DNA of 64,000 nucleotides, from positions 24,629-88,628 of the forward strand of contig QHSX01000052.1 of assembly GCA_003221695.1 (NCBI GenBank), read 5' to 3'. Each line of letters opens with the position of its first letter. Position 1 is the first letter of the stretch. This stretch comes from Candidatus Rokuibacteriota bacterium. GTDB taxonomy: Bacteria; Methylomirabilota; Methylomirabilia; Rokubacteriales; CSP1-6. Below are positions 1 to 7,059 of this stretch, one piece after another. A program made the translations under genes and the position numbers. A model generated the notes under the pieces. It was not told the origin of the DNA. It made no database searches and was given only the letters and a program-made list of their open reading frames with translations.

Positions 1-674
1 TCGAGGTTCGGATAGACGGGATGGCTCGTCATCACGCAGTCGACGCCGGCCGCGATCGCCTCGAGGAAGGGCGGCAAATGGGTCATGTGCATCTCGGCCC
101 ATGTCGACTCGATGATGGGCAGGGCGAGGTGGGCGTCGAGCGGCGCGTGGCCCTTGCCCGGAAAGTGCTTGGCGCACGCCGACAGGCCGTCCCGCTTCAT
201 ACCCCGGATGCGCGCCGCCCCGTAGCGGGCGACGATCGCCGGGTCCTTGCCGTACGAACGGATGCCGATGTTGGGGCTGTAGCGCTCGGTGAGCACGTCG
301 AGGACGGGCGCGAGGTTCAGATCCACGCCGAGCCGCCGGAGCTCCCGCGCCTCCACGCGGCCCTGGCGGTGCGCGAACGCCTCTTCACCCGCCGTGCCGA
401 CCGCCAGGTTGTCGGGAAAGATCGTCGTGGCCCCTCCGAGCATGACGACGCGCCCGCCCTCGTGGTCGGTGGCGACGAGCAGCCGACGGCCTAGCGCGCC
501 CTCGAGGGACTCGAGAAGTCGGAGGAGACCCGCGGGGCTCTGGAAGTTCCGCCTGTAGAGGATGAGCCCCGCGGCGCGCGTGTCCTTGAAGAGACGGACG
601 TCCTCGTCGCGGAGAGTCGGTCCGGGCAGGCCGAACATCAGCCGCTCGCCGATGAGGTCTTCAAGGTCGGTCAC
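1..674 (-). CDS. nagZ: beta-N-acetylhexosaminidase NagZ (GH3), C-terminus beyond window
   Basis: This ORF is missing from the track because it runs off the left edge; I translated it from the reverse complement. It gives 224 residues of a glycoside hydrolase family 3 N-acetylglucosaminidase of the NagZ type. Visible signatures are TDHEGG (about 69-74), KHFPGKGH (169-176) and the DAH loop (180-182) that carries the NagZ-specific catalytic His. The nucleophile Asp region lies beyond the window. In the family, NagZ removes GlcNAc from muropeptides during cell-wall recycling. The GTG at 674 is the first possible start, since an in-frame TGA lies just upstream. No signal peptide is seen, so cytoplasmic action is likely. 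namZ and murQ lie about 1 kb away and support the recycling role. Confidence 0.88.
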   Translation of the reverse strand, partial: MTDLEDLIGERLMFGLPGPTLRDEDVRLFKDTRAAGLILYRRNFQSPAGLLRLLESLEGALGRRLLVATDHEGGRVVMLGGATTIFPDNLAVGTAGEEAFAHRQGRVEARELRRLGVDLNLAPVLDVLTERYSPNIGIRSYGKDPAIVARYGAARIRGMKRDGLSACAKHFPGKGHAPLDAHLALPIIESTWAEMHMTHLPPFLEAIAAGVDCVMTSHPVYPNL

Positions 675-680
675 GTCGTG

Positions 681-686
681 ATTGTA
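681..686 (-). promoter_or_regulatory. -10-like TACAAT directly before nagZ
   Basis: On the minus strand TACAAT ends 6 nt before the nagZ GTG start. If it is the -10 box, transcription would begin at about the start codon and the mRNA would be leaderless. No convincing -35 box is visible, and a dispersed repeat lies immediately upstream. Confidence 0.35.
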
Positions 687-690
687 CGCC

Positions 691-736
691 CGTCACAGGC
701 TCGCCTCGCCTTCGGCTGCGGCTCGCACGGCCACGT
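691..736 (-). repeat. type A dispersed repeat, single copy
   Basis: Read on the minus strand this is GTGCGAGCCGCAGCCGAAGG followed by CGAGGCGAGCCTGTGA. It matches the short units at 6911-6954 and 50972-51165 with few differences. Here it lies just upstream of the nagZ promoter-like box, not at a tight gene junction. The rest of 737-936 shows no gene or other structure that I can support. Confidence 0.7.
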
Positions 737-936
737 CACTCTGCTGACACGCCGACGCCGGCGACACGTCGGTTCCGTCCAACACTGGCCCGAACCCGTT
801 GAATTTCTGAACGGTGTGGGCTGGCACGTGCGCTGCACGCCGTCGCGGCGAAGTCCGGCGGGACTCAGGAGTCGTGGGGGGATCGCCATCGCGCCCGGCG
901 CGTGTCACTCAACCGACGCAAAAGAGGGGGTAAGTG

Positions 937-1413
937 ATGAACTGGAATCCGTGGAAGGTCACGGCGATCGCGATGGCGTTGATGATGTCGACGGCGCTCG
1001 TGGCCGGGCTCGTCGTCGCCAATCGGGTCGGCACCGAGAACGAGACGAAGGTGGTTGCCACCACTCCCACGACGAGCGCGCCGGCGGCTGGCGTGGCCCG
1101 GACGCCTCTGATCCCCACGCAGGCGGTGGTCGACGCCTGCAACCGGTATGCTTCCGCGCACGCCGGCAACCGCGACAAGACCGCTGACACGGTGAAGAAC
1201 GCTGCGGTCGGTGCGGTGGTGGGCGCCGCGGTGGGCGCAGCGGGCGGTGCCATCGCTGACGGCGGCAAGAGCGCCGGCAAGGGTGCGGCGATCGGCGGGG
1301 TCCTAGGTGCCGGTGGCGGCACCCTCTACGGCCTCAACGAGAACAAGAAACACGACGAGCGCTACCGAGAGGCCTACGGGAGCTGCATGCGCTCGCGCGG
1401 CTACTCCAGGTAA
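937..1413 (+). CDS. glycine-zipper membrane/envelope protein
   Basis: This 158-residue protein has a hydrophobic N-terminal segment (about residues 8-28) that could be an uncleaved anchor or a signal peptide. A Thr/Ala-rich linker follows, then a long Gly/Ala block (about 88-130) rich in GxxxG spacing (VGAVVGAAVGAAGG), typical of glycine-zipper domains that insert in or associate with membranes. The C-terminus is charged and has a second Cys; the first lies near residue 69. I chose ATG 937 over GTG 934 because GAGGGGG sits at good spacing. The stop overlaps a possible ATG of the next ORF (TAATG), so the two small exported proteins are probably co-transcribed. Specific function unknown. Confidence 0.75.
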   Translation: MNWNPWKVTAIAMALMMSTALVAGLVVANRVGTENETKVVATTPTTSAPAAGVARTPLIPTQAVVDACNRYASAHAGNRDKTADTVKNAAVGAVVGAAVGAAGGAIADGGKSAGKGAAIGGVLGAGGGTLYGLNENKKHDERYREAYGSCMRSRGYSR

Positions 1414-1439
1414 TGAAGCTGCCCATCGGGAGGTGTGTG

Positions 1440-1790
1440 ATGAGACCGATGACCGGAGTGTCCGCCTGTGCGCTCGTCCTCGCTCTGGCCCTGCCTGCCT
1501 CCGCGGCCGACGACTCGAAAGTGAAGGCCGCGACCCAGGAGGTCGAGTCCGGCGCCAAGAAGATCGGCGCGGGCAAAATCGGTCAGGGGGTCGAGGAGAC
1601 CGCGAAGGGCATCGGCAAGACCATCGTCGAGGGCGCGAAGTTCACAGGTGCGACGCTCAAGGAAGGCGGCGAGAAGGTCGGTGAGGCCGCGGAGCCCAAG
1701 GCCAAGAGCGCTTGGGGGCAAGTCCGTGACGGCGCCGTGAGCTTCGGTCAAGGTGTGAAGAGCTTTTTCGCGCGTCTGTTCGGGAACTAG
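1440..1790 (+). CDS. small exported protein, unknown function
   Basis: The start at 1440 is preferred over 1413 because GGGAGGT precedes it and it gives a clean signal peptide (MRPMTGVSACALVLALALPASA, cleavage near AADDS). The mature part is about 94 residues and rich in Lys, Gly and Glu. It has repeated amphipathic stretches of the form GxKxxxGxxxxGxGxxETAKG and a Phe-rich C-terminus (SFFARLFGN). It looks like a small periplasmic helical protein. It is paired with the upstream glycine-zipper gene, and its stop lies 7 bp from the end of the convergent namZ. I do not recognise a defined family. Confidence 0.7.
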   Translation: MRPMTGVSACALVLALALPASAADDSKVKAATQEVESGAKKIGAGKIGQGVEETAKGIGKTIVEGAKFTGATLKEGGEKVGEAAEPKAKSAWGQVRDGAVSFGQGVKSFFARLFGN

Positions 1791-1797
1791 CCCTGCG

Positions 1798-2970
1798 TCA
1801 GCGGTACGCCAGGTAGGGGGCGCGCGCCCGCCGCCAGCGGGCGCAGGCCGCCTGCCAGGAACGCTCGATCGTCGCGACCGACGCGCCCCGCTCGATCGCG
1901 CGGCGGATCGCGTCGGTGCCGCACAGGATGTCGATCGGGAGCCGCCGCCGCTCGAACTCGTAGGGCGGTCGGCGCCACGCGAAGCGCGCGCGCCCCTGGC
2001 GCCGGGCGACGGCGATCAGGGCGACGCCCGTCAGAAATGGCTTGAAGCGCGCGCGATCGGTCACGTGCACCTGCGCACCGTCGCAGAGCCGGCCGCCCCA
2101 CTTGTGGAAGGTGGGGGCGAAGCGCGCCGGGCGGAAGTGGGCGCCCGGGAGCGCAAGGGCATTCAACGCATCGGCGTAGCGGTGGCAGTCGAGGTAGGGG
2201 GCGCCGATCCACTCGAACGGGCGCGTCGTCCCACGCCCCTCGGAGAGATTGGTGCCTTCGACGAGGCAGCCGCCCGGGTACACGCGCGCGGTGTCGGGCG
2301 TGGGCATGTTCGGCGACGGCGCCACCCATGGCAGGCCCGTGCTTTCCCAGTCCATCGCGCGCCGCCAGCCCTTCATCGGGACCACCGCGAGGTCACACCC
2401 GAGCCCGTGCCGCTCGTTGAGGTAGATGGCGAGCTCTCCGATGGTCAGGCCATGGCGCGCGGGGAGCGGGTAGAGCCCGACGAAGGACGCGAAGGCGGGA
2501 TCAGGCACGTTGCCCTCGACGACGGCGCCGCCGAGCGGGTTGGGGCGGTCGAGCACGACGACGTCGACGCCGACCCGCGCGCAGACCCGCATCGCCAGCG
2601 CCATGGTCCAGACGAACGTGTAGTACCGGGCGCCGATGTCTTGAAGATCGACGACGAGGACGTCGATGCCGCGGAGCATCGCCCGCGTCGGCGCACGTCG
2701 TGCGCCGTAGAGGCTCGACACAGGTAGGCCGGTCGCTGGATCGCGCGTCGTGCCGACGCGTTCGTGGTCCTGTCGGGCGCCCCAGAGCCCGTGCTCCGGC
2801 GCGAGCAGCCGCACGAGCCGCGCGCCCCGCAGATCACCGAGCAGCGTGGCCGCGTGAGTATGGCGGGAGTCGATCGAGGCCTGGTGCGCGAGGAGCGCGA
2901 CACGACGGCTTCGGAGGAGCGCGCGACGGTCGTGGACGAGGACCTCGAGGCCGGATCGGACCCTGGGCAT
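1798..2970 (-). CDS. namZ: exo-beta-N-acetylmuramidase NamZ family (DUF1343)
   Basis: The 390-residue product matches the DUF1343 family, whose characterised Bacillus member NamZ (YbbC) removes MurNAc from the non-reducing end of peptidoglycan fragments. Recognisable parts are the N-terminal Rossmann-like half (RRVALLAHQAS, then LAPEHGLWG), the segment VDLQDIGARYYTF, VLDRPNPLGG, and the C-terminal half with WVAPSPNMPTPDTA and LVEGTNLSEGRGTTRPFEWIGAPY. No signal peptide is evident from the chosen start at 2970 (MPRVRSG); an alternative ATG at 2991 adds seven residues. It is divergent from murQ with only 27 bp between the starts. With nagZ and murQ it forms a recycling set like that of the B. 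subtilis ybb/mur region. Confidence 0.88.
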   Translation of the reverse strand: MPRVRSGLEVLVHDRRALLRSRRVALLAHQASIDSRHTHAATLLGDLRGARLVRLLAPEHGLWGARQDHERVGTTRDPATGLPVSSLYGARRAPTRAMLRGIDVLVVDLQDIGARYYTFVWTMALAMRVCARVGVDVVVLDRPNPLGGAVVEGNVPDPAFASFVGLYPLPARHGLTIGELAIYLNERHGLGCDLAVVPMKGWRRAMDWESTGLPWVAPSPNMPTPDTARVYPGGCLVEGTNLSEGRGTTRPFEWIGAPYLDCHRYADALNALALPGAHFRPARFAPTFHKWGGRLCDGAQVHVTDRARFKPFLTGVALIAVARRQGRARFAWRRPPYEFERRRLPIDILCGTDAIRRAIERGASVATIERSWQAACARWRRARAPYLAYR

Positions 2971-2997
2971 CCCGCCAGATAGTAGTAGCATGCGAGC

Positions 2998-3915
2998 GTG
3001 ACGCCTTCGCGAATTCGCTACGAGCGGCTCGCCACCGAGCAGACGAACCGCGCGAGCCGCGCCCTCGACCGTCTCGCACCGCTCCGAATCGCACTCCTGA
3101 TGAACCGCGAGGACCGCCGGGCCGTACTGGCGGTGGCGCGCGTCGGGCGCCAGATCGCGACGGCCGTGGAGGCGATCGTCGCGGCGCTCTCCCGAGGAGG
3201 TCGCCTCTTCTTCGTCGGCGCCGGTACGAGCGGCCGCCTGGGCGTCCTCGAGGCCGCGGAGTGTCCGCCCACGTTCGGCACGCCGCGGCGCCTCGTGCAG
3301 GCGATCATCGCGGGTGGCCCCGCCGCGGTCTTTCACTCACGCGAGGGCGCGGAGGACGACGCGCGCGCGGCTGCGCGCTTGGTCCGGACGCGCGTGCGAC
3401 CGGATGATGTGGTCGTGGGCGTCTCGGCGAGCGGCGTCACCCCCTTCGTGCGCGCCGCGCTCGCGACCGCCCGCCGCCGCGGCACCCGCACCGTGCTGGT
3501 CGCGTGCAACCCCGCTTCGACGCGCGGCGTCCGAGCCGACGTCGTCATCGCGCCCGCGCCGGGCCCGGAGGTGCTGGCGGGCTCGACACGACTCAAGGCT
3601 GGTACCGCGACCAAGCTTGTCCTCAACACACTGACGACGGCGACCATGGCGCGGCTCGGAAAGGTGTACGGCAACCGCATGGTGGATCTCCAGCCGCGCT
3701 CGGCCAAGTTGAGGGAGCGTGCGGTGCGCCTGATCGCCGAGATCGCGGGCGTCCAGCGCCCCCACGCGCGTCGCGCGCTCGTCGAGTCTGGGGCCAGGGT
3801 GAGGGTCGCGATCGTGATGGCGCGCTACGGGTGGAGCGCGCGGCAAGCGGCGCGGGCGCTCCGCGAGGTCGGAGGCTCGCTCCGCGGGGTGCTTCAGCGC
3901 CCGCGGCGGAAGTAG
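2998..3915 (+). CDS. murQ: N-acetylmuramic acid 6-phosphate etherase
   Basis: The 305-residue protein carries all main MurQ signatures: TEQTNRAS near residue 13, the SIS-fold phosphosugar site GAGTSGRLG (74-82), AAECPPTFGT, the EGAED motif (116-120) with likely catalytic Glu residues, and GSTRLKAGTATKLVLN. MurQ cleaves the lactyl ether of MurNAc-6-phosphate to give GlcNAc-6-phosphate and D-lactate in the cytoplasm. The GTG start at 2998 matches the family N-terminus although its ribosome site is weak. It shares a very short divergent control region with namZ. No MurNAc kinase (MurK or AnmK) or MurP transporter is visible nearby. The C-terminus ends in a basic tail overlapped by a small ORF on the other strand. 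Confidence 0.93.
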   Translation: MTPSRIRYERLATEQTNRASRALDRLAPLRIALLMNREDRRAVLAVARVGRQIATAVEAIVAALSRGGRLFFVGAGTSGRLGVLEAAECPPTFGTPRRLVQAIIAGGPAAVFHSREGAEDDARAAARLVRTRVRPDDVVVGVSASGVTPFVRAALATARRRGTRTVLVACNPASTRGVRADVVIAPAPGPEVLAGSTRLKAGTATKLVLNTLTTATMARLGKVYGNRMVDLQPRSAKLRERAVRLIAEIAGVQRPHARRALVESGARVRVAIVMARYGWSARQAARALREVGGSLRGVLQRPRRK

Positions 3916-4070
3916 CTGGCGCGGACGCGGACTGGACCGAGCCTGAAGGCGAAGAGGAGCCAGCCGAAGGGCAGGATGAGCGCTGCCGCGGTCAGCCAGA
4001 ACGTGCCGTTCTTCCAGAAGACCTGACCTTCAGGGGAGAGGTCCCGCCACAGCGCGCTTATCCAGTCCAT
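3894..4070 (-). CDS. small single-pass membrane protein (tentative)
   Basis: This is the C-terminal 58 residues of the 156-residue track ORF, starting at MDWISALWRD. The upstream part of the track ORF has low-complexity shadow-like composition and lies partly over the dehydratase gene, so the short form is preferred. One clear membrane helix is present (FWLTAAALILPFGWLLFAF), followed by a basic tail (RVRASYFRRGR), so the C-terminus is probably cytoplasmic. The ribosome site is weak (GTAGGT). It overlaps the end of murQ tail to tail by 22 bp. No homologous family recognised; it may not be expressed. Confidence 0.4.
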   Translation of the reverse strand: MDWISALWRDLSPEGQVFWKNGTFWLTAAALILPFGWLLFAFRLGPVRVRASYFRRGR

Positions 4071-4213
4071 ACCTACGGAGACTACGCAAGCGTGGTGCCA
4101 GACGGCCACGACCTCTAAGTTACTGATATGGAAGGGAAAGGACGCTGCCTCGATGGTGGAGTCTCCAGGAACGGTAGGTAAGCCGCCACCATACCGGCTA
4201 CTTTTCTTCCCTG

Positions 4214-5947
4214 TTAGCTGTGCGACGGCCCCGCCGTGTCCTCGGCGCGTACCGGTGTTCGGCCTCGCAGGAAGTCGAAGTCGCACCCTTCGTTGGCCTG
4301 CAGCACGTGGTCGAGGAAGAGGCGACCGTAGCCGCGAGTGAACCGGGGCGGTCGCGGTTTCCACGCCAAGCGGCGCCGGCCGAGCTCCTCGTCGGCGACC
4401 CGCAGGGTCAGCGTACGCTTCGGCACGTCGAGCTCGATCTCGTCGCCGTCTCGGACGAGTGCCAGCGGTCCGCCCACCGCCGACTCCGGCGCGACGTGGA
4501 GCACCACCGTGCCATAGGAGGTGCCGCTCATACGGGCGTCCGAGATCCGCACCAGGTCCTTAATCCCCCGCTTCAAGAGCCGCGCGGGGATCGGCGCCGC
4601 GCCCCACTCCGGCATACCCGGCGCCCCCCTCGGGCCGGCGTGCTTGAGGACGAGCACAGAGGTCTCGTCGATCGGCAGGCCTGGGTCGTCGATGCGGCGG
4701 TGGAGGTCGTCGTGGTCCTCGAAGACGACGGCGCGGCCCCGATGGACGAGAAGGTGCGGGGAGGCGGCCGACTGTTTGAGCACCGCGCCGTCCGGACACA
4801 GGTTGCCCGACAGGATGACGGTGCCGCCTTCCTGCGCGAGCGGCATCCCGAGCGGGCGGATGACGTCCTGGTTCCAGCACCGGGCGTCCCTGACGTTGTC
4901 CGCAATCGGCTTGCCGTTGACCGTCAGGGCGTCGGTGTGGAGCAGGGGCAGGAGCTCCTTGAGGACCGCGGGGAGGCCGCCGGCGTAGAAAAAGTCTTCC
5001 ATGAGGTACTTTCCAGAAGGCCGCAGATTCACGAGGAAGGGCGTCGAGCGCGACAGCTCGTCGAAGCGCGTGAGCGGCAGCGGGACGCCGGCGCGGCCGG
5101 CGAGGGCGACGAGGTGGATGATCGCGTTGGTCGAGCCGCCGATCGCCATGTCGCTGCTGATCGCGTTGTCGAAGGCCTTGGCCGTCAGGATTTCGGAGGG
5201 TCGGGGCCCGCCGCCCTGCGCCAGCTCGACGGCGCGGCGCCCGCTGAGCTCGGCCAGGGCCAGGCGCCGGGAGTCGGGGGCGGGGATCGCGGCGTTGCCG
5301 GGGAGGGTCATGCCGAGGGCTTCGGCCATCGAGGCCATCGTGGACGCCGTCCCCATGACCATGCAGTGGCCGGACGAGCGCGACATGCACGATTCGGCCT
5401 CGCAGAGCTCCTCGTCCGACATTCGCCCCGCCCGCCGCTCGGCCCAGAGCCGCCAGACGTCGGTGCCCGAGCCGAGCTCCTCGGTGCGCCACTTGCCGCG
5501 GAGCATGGGGCCGCCGGTGACCATGATGGCGGGGAGATCGGCGGAGGCGGCGCCCATGAGCATGGCGGGCGTGGTCTTGTCGCACCCCGAGAGGAGCACG
5601 ACCGCGTCGAGCGGATAGGCGCGGATGCACTCCTCGACGTCCATCGCCATGAGATTCCGGAACATCATCGCCGTGGGTTTCATCAAGACTTCGCCCAGGG
5701 AGATGGTCGGGAACTCGAGGGGGAAGCCGCCGGCGCTCCATACGCCGCGCTTGACCGCTTCGGCCACCTGTCTGAGATGGGCGTTGCAGTTGGTGAGCTC
5801 GGACCACGAGTTGGCGATGCCGATCACGGGACGGCCGTCGAAGACGAGATCGCTGAACCCTTCGGTCTTGAGCCACGAGCGGTGGACGAAGCCGTCGAGG
5901 TCGTTGCGCCCGAACCAGTTGCGGCTCCTGAGCGGGTGTGCTGTCAT
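4214..5947 (-). CDS. IlvD/Edd-family dehydratase, probably sugar-acid (arabinonate/pentonate type)
   Basis: The 577-residue protein belongs to the IlvD/Edd iron-sulfur dehydratase family. It resembles the aldonate branch (L-arabinonate/D-xylonate dehydratases of about 580 residues) more than branched-chain IlvD. The cluster Cys motifs read LLSGCDKTTPAML and SSGHCMVMGTASTM, and the C-terminal part has ISDARMSGTSYGTVVLHVAPE. Such enzymes dehydrate sugar acids to 2-keto-3-deoxy acids in the cytoplasm. The ATG at 5947 has a strong GGAGGG site. It is divergent from an SDR gene 98 bp away, which could be a partner sugar dehydrogenase. The 584-residue plus-strand ORF over the same DNA is a shadow. 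Substrate not proven. Confidence 0.85.
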   Translation of the reverse strand: MTAHPLRSRNWFGRNDLDGFVHRSWLKTEGFSDLVFDGRPVIGIANSWSELTNCNAHLRQVAEAVKRGVWSAGGFPLEFPTISLGEVLMKPTAMMFRNLMAMDVEECIRAYPLDAVVLLSGCDKTTPAMLMGAASADLPAIMVTGGPMLRGKWRTEELGSGTDVWRLWAERRAGRMSDEELCEAESCMSRSSGHCMVMGTASTMASMAEALGMTLPGNAAIPAPDSRRLALAELSGRRAVELAQGGGPRPSEILTAKAFDNAISSDMAIGGSTNAIIHLVALAGRAGVPLPLTRFDELSRSTPFLVNLRPSGKYLMEDFFYAGGLPAVLKELLPLLHTDALTVNGKPIADNVRDARCWNQDVIRPLGMPLAQEGGTVILSGNLCPDGAVLKQSAASPHLLVHRGRAVVFEDHDDLHRRIDDPGLPIDETSVLVLKHAGPRGAPGMPEWGAAPIPARLLKRGIKDLVRISDARMSGTSYGTVVLHVAPESAVGGPLALVRDGDEIELDVPKRTLTLRVADEELGRRRLAWKPRPPRFTRGYGRLFLDHVLQANEGCDFDFLRGRTPVRAEDTAGPSHS

Positions 5948-5967
5948 GGGAACCCTCCGGGGCCCCG

Positions 5968-5973
5968 ATTATA
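5968..5973 (-). promoter_or_regulatory. -10 TATAAT of the dehydratase gene
   Basis: A perfect TATAAT on the minus strand lies 20 bp upstream of the ATG at 5947, which would give a leader of about 14 nt containing the GGAGGG ribosome site. No good -35 box is seen at 16-18 bp. It lies in the 98-bp divergent region shared with the SDR gene. Confidence 0.45.
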
Positions 5974-6045
5974 GAGGACGTAGGCGCGGCGCGCCGTGCT
6001 CTCGCCGTGCGAGACGACTCTGGGGATGCGACAAAGGAGATCTGC

Positions 6046-6843
6046 ATGCGACTCGCCGGCAAGGTGGCTGTCGTGACGGGTGGGGGCAGCGGCATCGGCC
6101 GTGGAATCGTACTCGCGATGGCGCGCGAGGGTGCCGATATCGCCATCCCGGACATCCAGGTGCTGAACGCGGAGAAGGTTGCCACCGAGGTCAAGGCGCT
6201 CGGGCGCAAGGTCGTTGCGATGAAGGCGGACGTGACGAGCTCCGCGGACATCAAGGCGATGGTCGACCGTACCCGCGAGGCGCTCGGAAAGATCGACATC
6301 CTCGTGAACAACGCCGGCGCGGGGTCGACGCCGGGTATGCCGTTCACGAACAACACCGAAGAGGACTGGGACCGTACCTTTGCGGTGAACACGAAGTCGG
6401 TGTTTCTCGCGTGCAAAGCCATCGCGCCGTACTTCATCGAGAAGAGGAACGGCCGGATCATCAACATCGCGTCCATCGCGGGGCCGCTCGCGGCGGTGAC
6501 GATGCCACCGTACAGCGTGGCCAAGCAGGGCGTGATCACCTTCACGCGCGTCGTCGCCAAGGAGCTGGCGCCGCACCGGGTCACCGTCAACGCGATCTGT
6601 CCCGGGGTCCTCTGGACCGACTTCTGGCAGAAGCTCGCCGCCCATATCGCGGAAACCAACCCGGCCTTCAAGGGCATGACCCCGCGCCAGGTGTTCGAGA
6701 AGCGTGTCGCCGACATCGTGCCGATGAAGTGCGAGCAGGAGCCGGAGGACATCGGCGCGGCCGCGGTGTTCCTCGCCTCCGACGAGGCGCGGTACATCAC
6801 GGGCCAGGCGCTCATGGTCGATGGCGGCTGTGTCATGTGGTAG
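6046..6843 (+). CDS. short-chain dehydrogenase/reductase (SDR)
   Basis: The 265-residue classical SDR has the cofactor motif TGGGSGIG (11-18), an NNAG motif near residue 90, the catalytic Tyr-Lys pair in YSVAKQG, and a C-terminal ITGQALMVDGG. The start at 6046 is set by AAAGGAGA eight bases upstream; the longer track ORF lacks support. It oxidises or reduces an alcohol/ketone with NAD(P). Divergence from a sugar-acid dehydratase suggests a sugar dehydrogenase role, but substrate cannot be read from the sequence. Its last two codons and stop (ATG TGG TAG) match the start of the repeat array that follows, so the repeat appears to overlap the gene end. Confidence 0.88.
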   Translation: MRLAGKVAVVTGGGSGIGRGIVLAMAREGADIAIPDIQVLNAEKVATEVKALGRKVVAMKADVTSSADIKAMVDRTREALGKIDILVNNAGAGSTPGMPFTNNTEEDWDRTFAVNTKSVFLACKAIAPYFIEKRNGRIINIASIAGPLAAVTMPPYSVAKQGVITFTRVVAKELAPHRVTVNAICPGVLWTDFWQKLAAHIAETNPAFKGMTPRQVFEKRVADIVPMKCEQEPEDIGAAAVFLASDEARYITGQALMVDGGCVMW

Positions 6844-7059
6844 TGCGAGCCGAGCGGCGGCCGCGGAGGCTCGGCGACGCGCGCCGCGAGGCGAGTCTGT
6901 GAATGTGGTCGTGCGAGCCGCAGGCGCAGGCGAGGCGAGTCTGTGAATGTGGTCGTGCGAGCCGAGCGACGGCCGCGGAGGCTCGGCGGAGCGCGTCGCG
7001 AGGCGAGTCTGTGAATGTGGTCGTGCGAGCCGAGCGGCGGCCGCGCGGGTGAGGCGGTC
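6835..7059 (+). repeat. type A repeat array, four units
   Basis: Units run 6843-6910 (68 bp), 6911-6954 (44 bp), 6955-7022 (68 bp) and 7023-7059 (partial). Each begins GTGCGAGCC, and the first three end GAGGCGAGTCTGTGAATGTGGTC. The long units hold an inverted repeat GCCGAGC...GCTCGGC around a 13-base loop; the short unit lacks this insert. The array spans from the stop of the SDR to the ATG of the acyl-CoA dehydrogenase, and its last partial unit supplies the GAGGCGG ribosome-site-like sequence. Confidence 0.9.

Noticed and set aside
4220-5974. 584-residue plus-strand ORF opposite the dehydratase gene
   Set aside because: Arg/Gly/Glu/Val-rich shadow of the minus-strand dehydratase, which has clear family motifs, a strong ribosome site and a TATAAT box.
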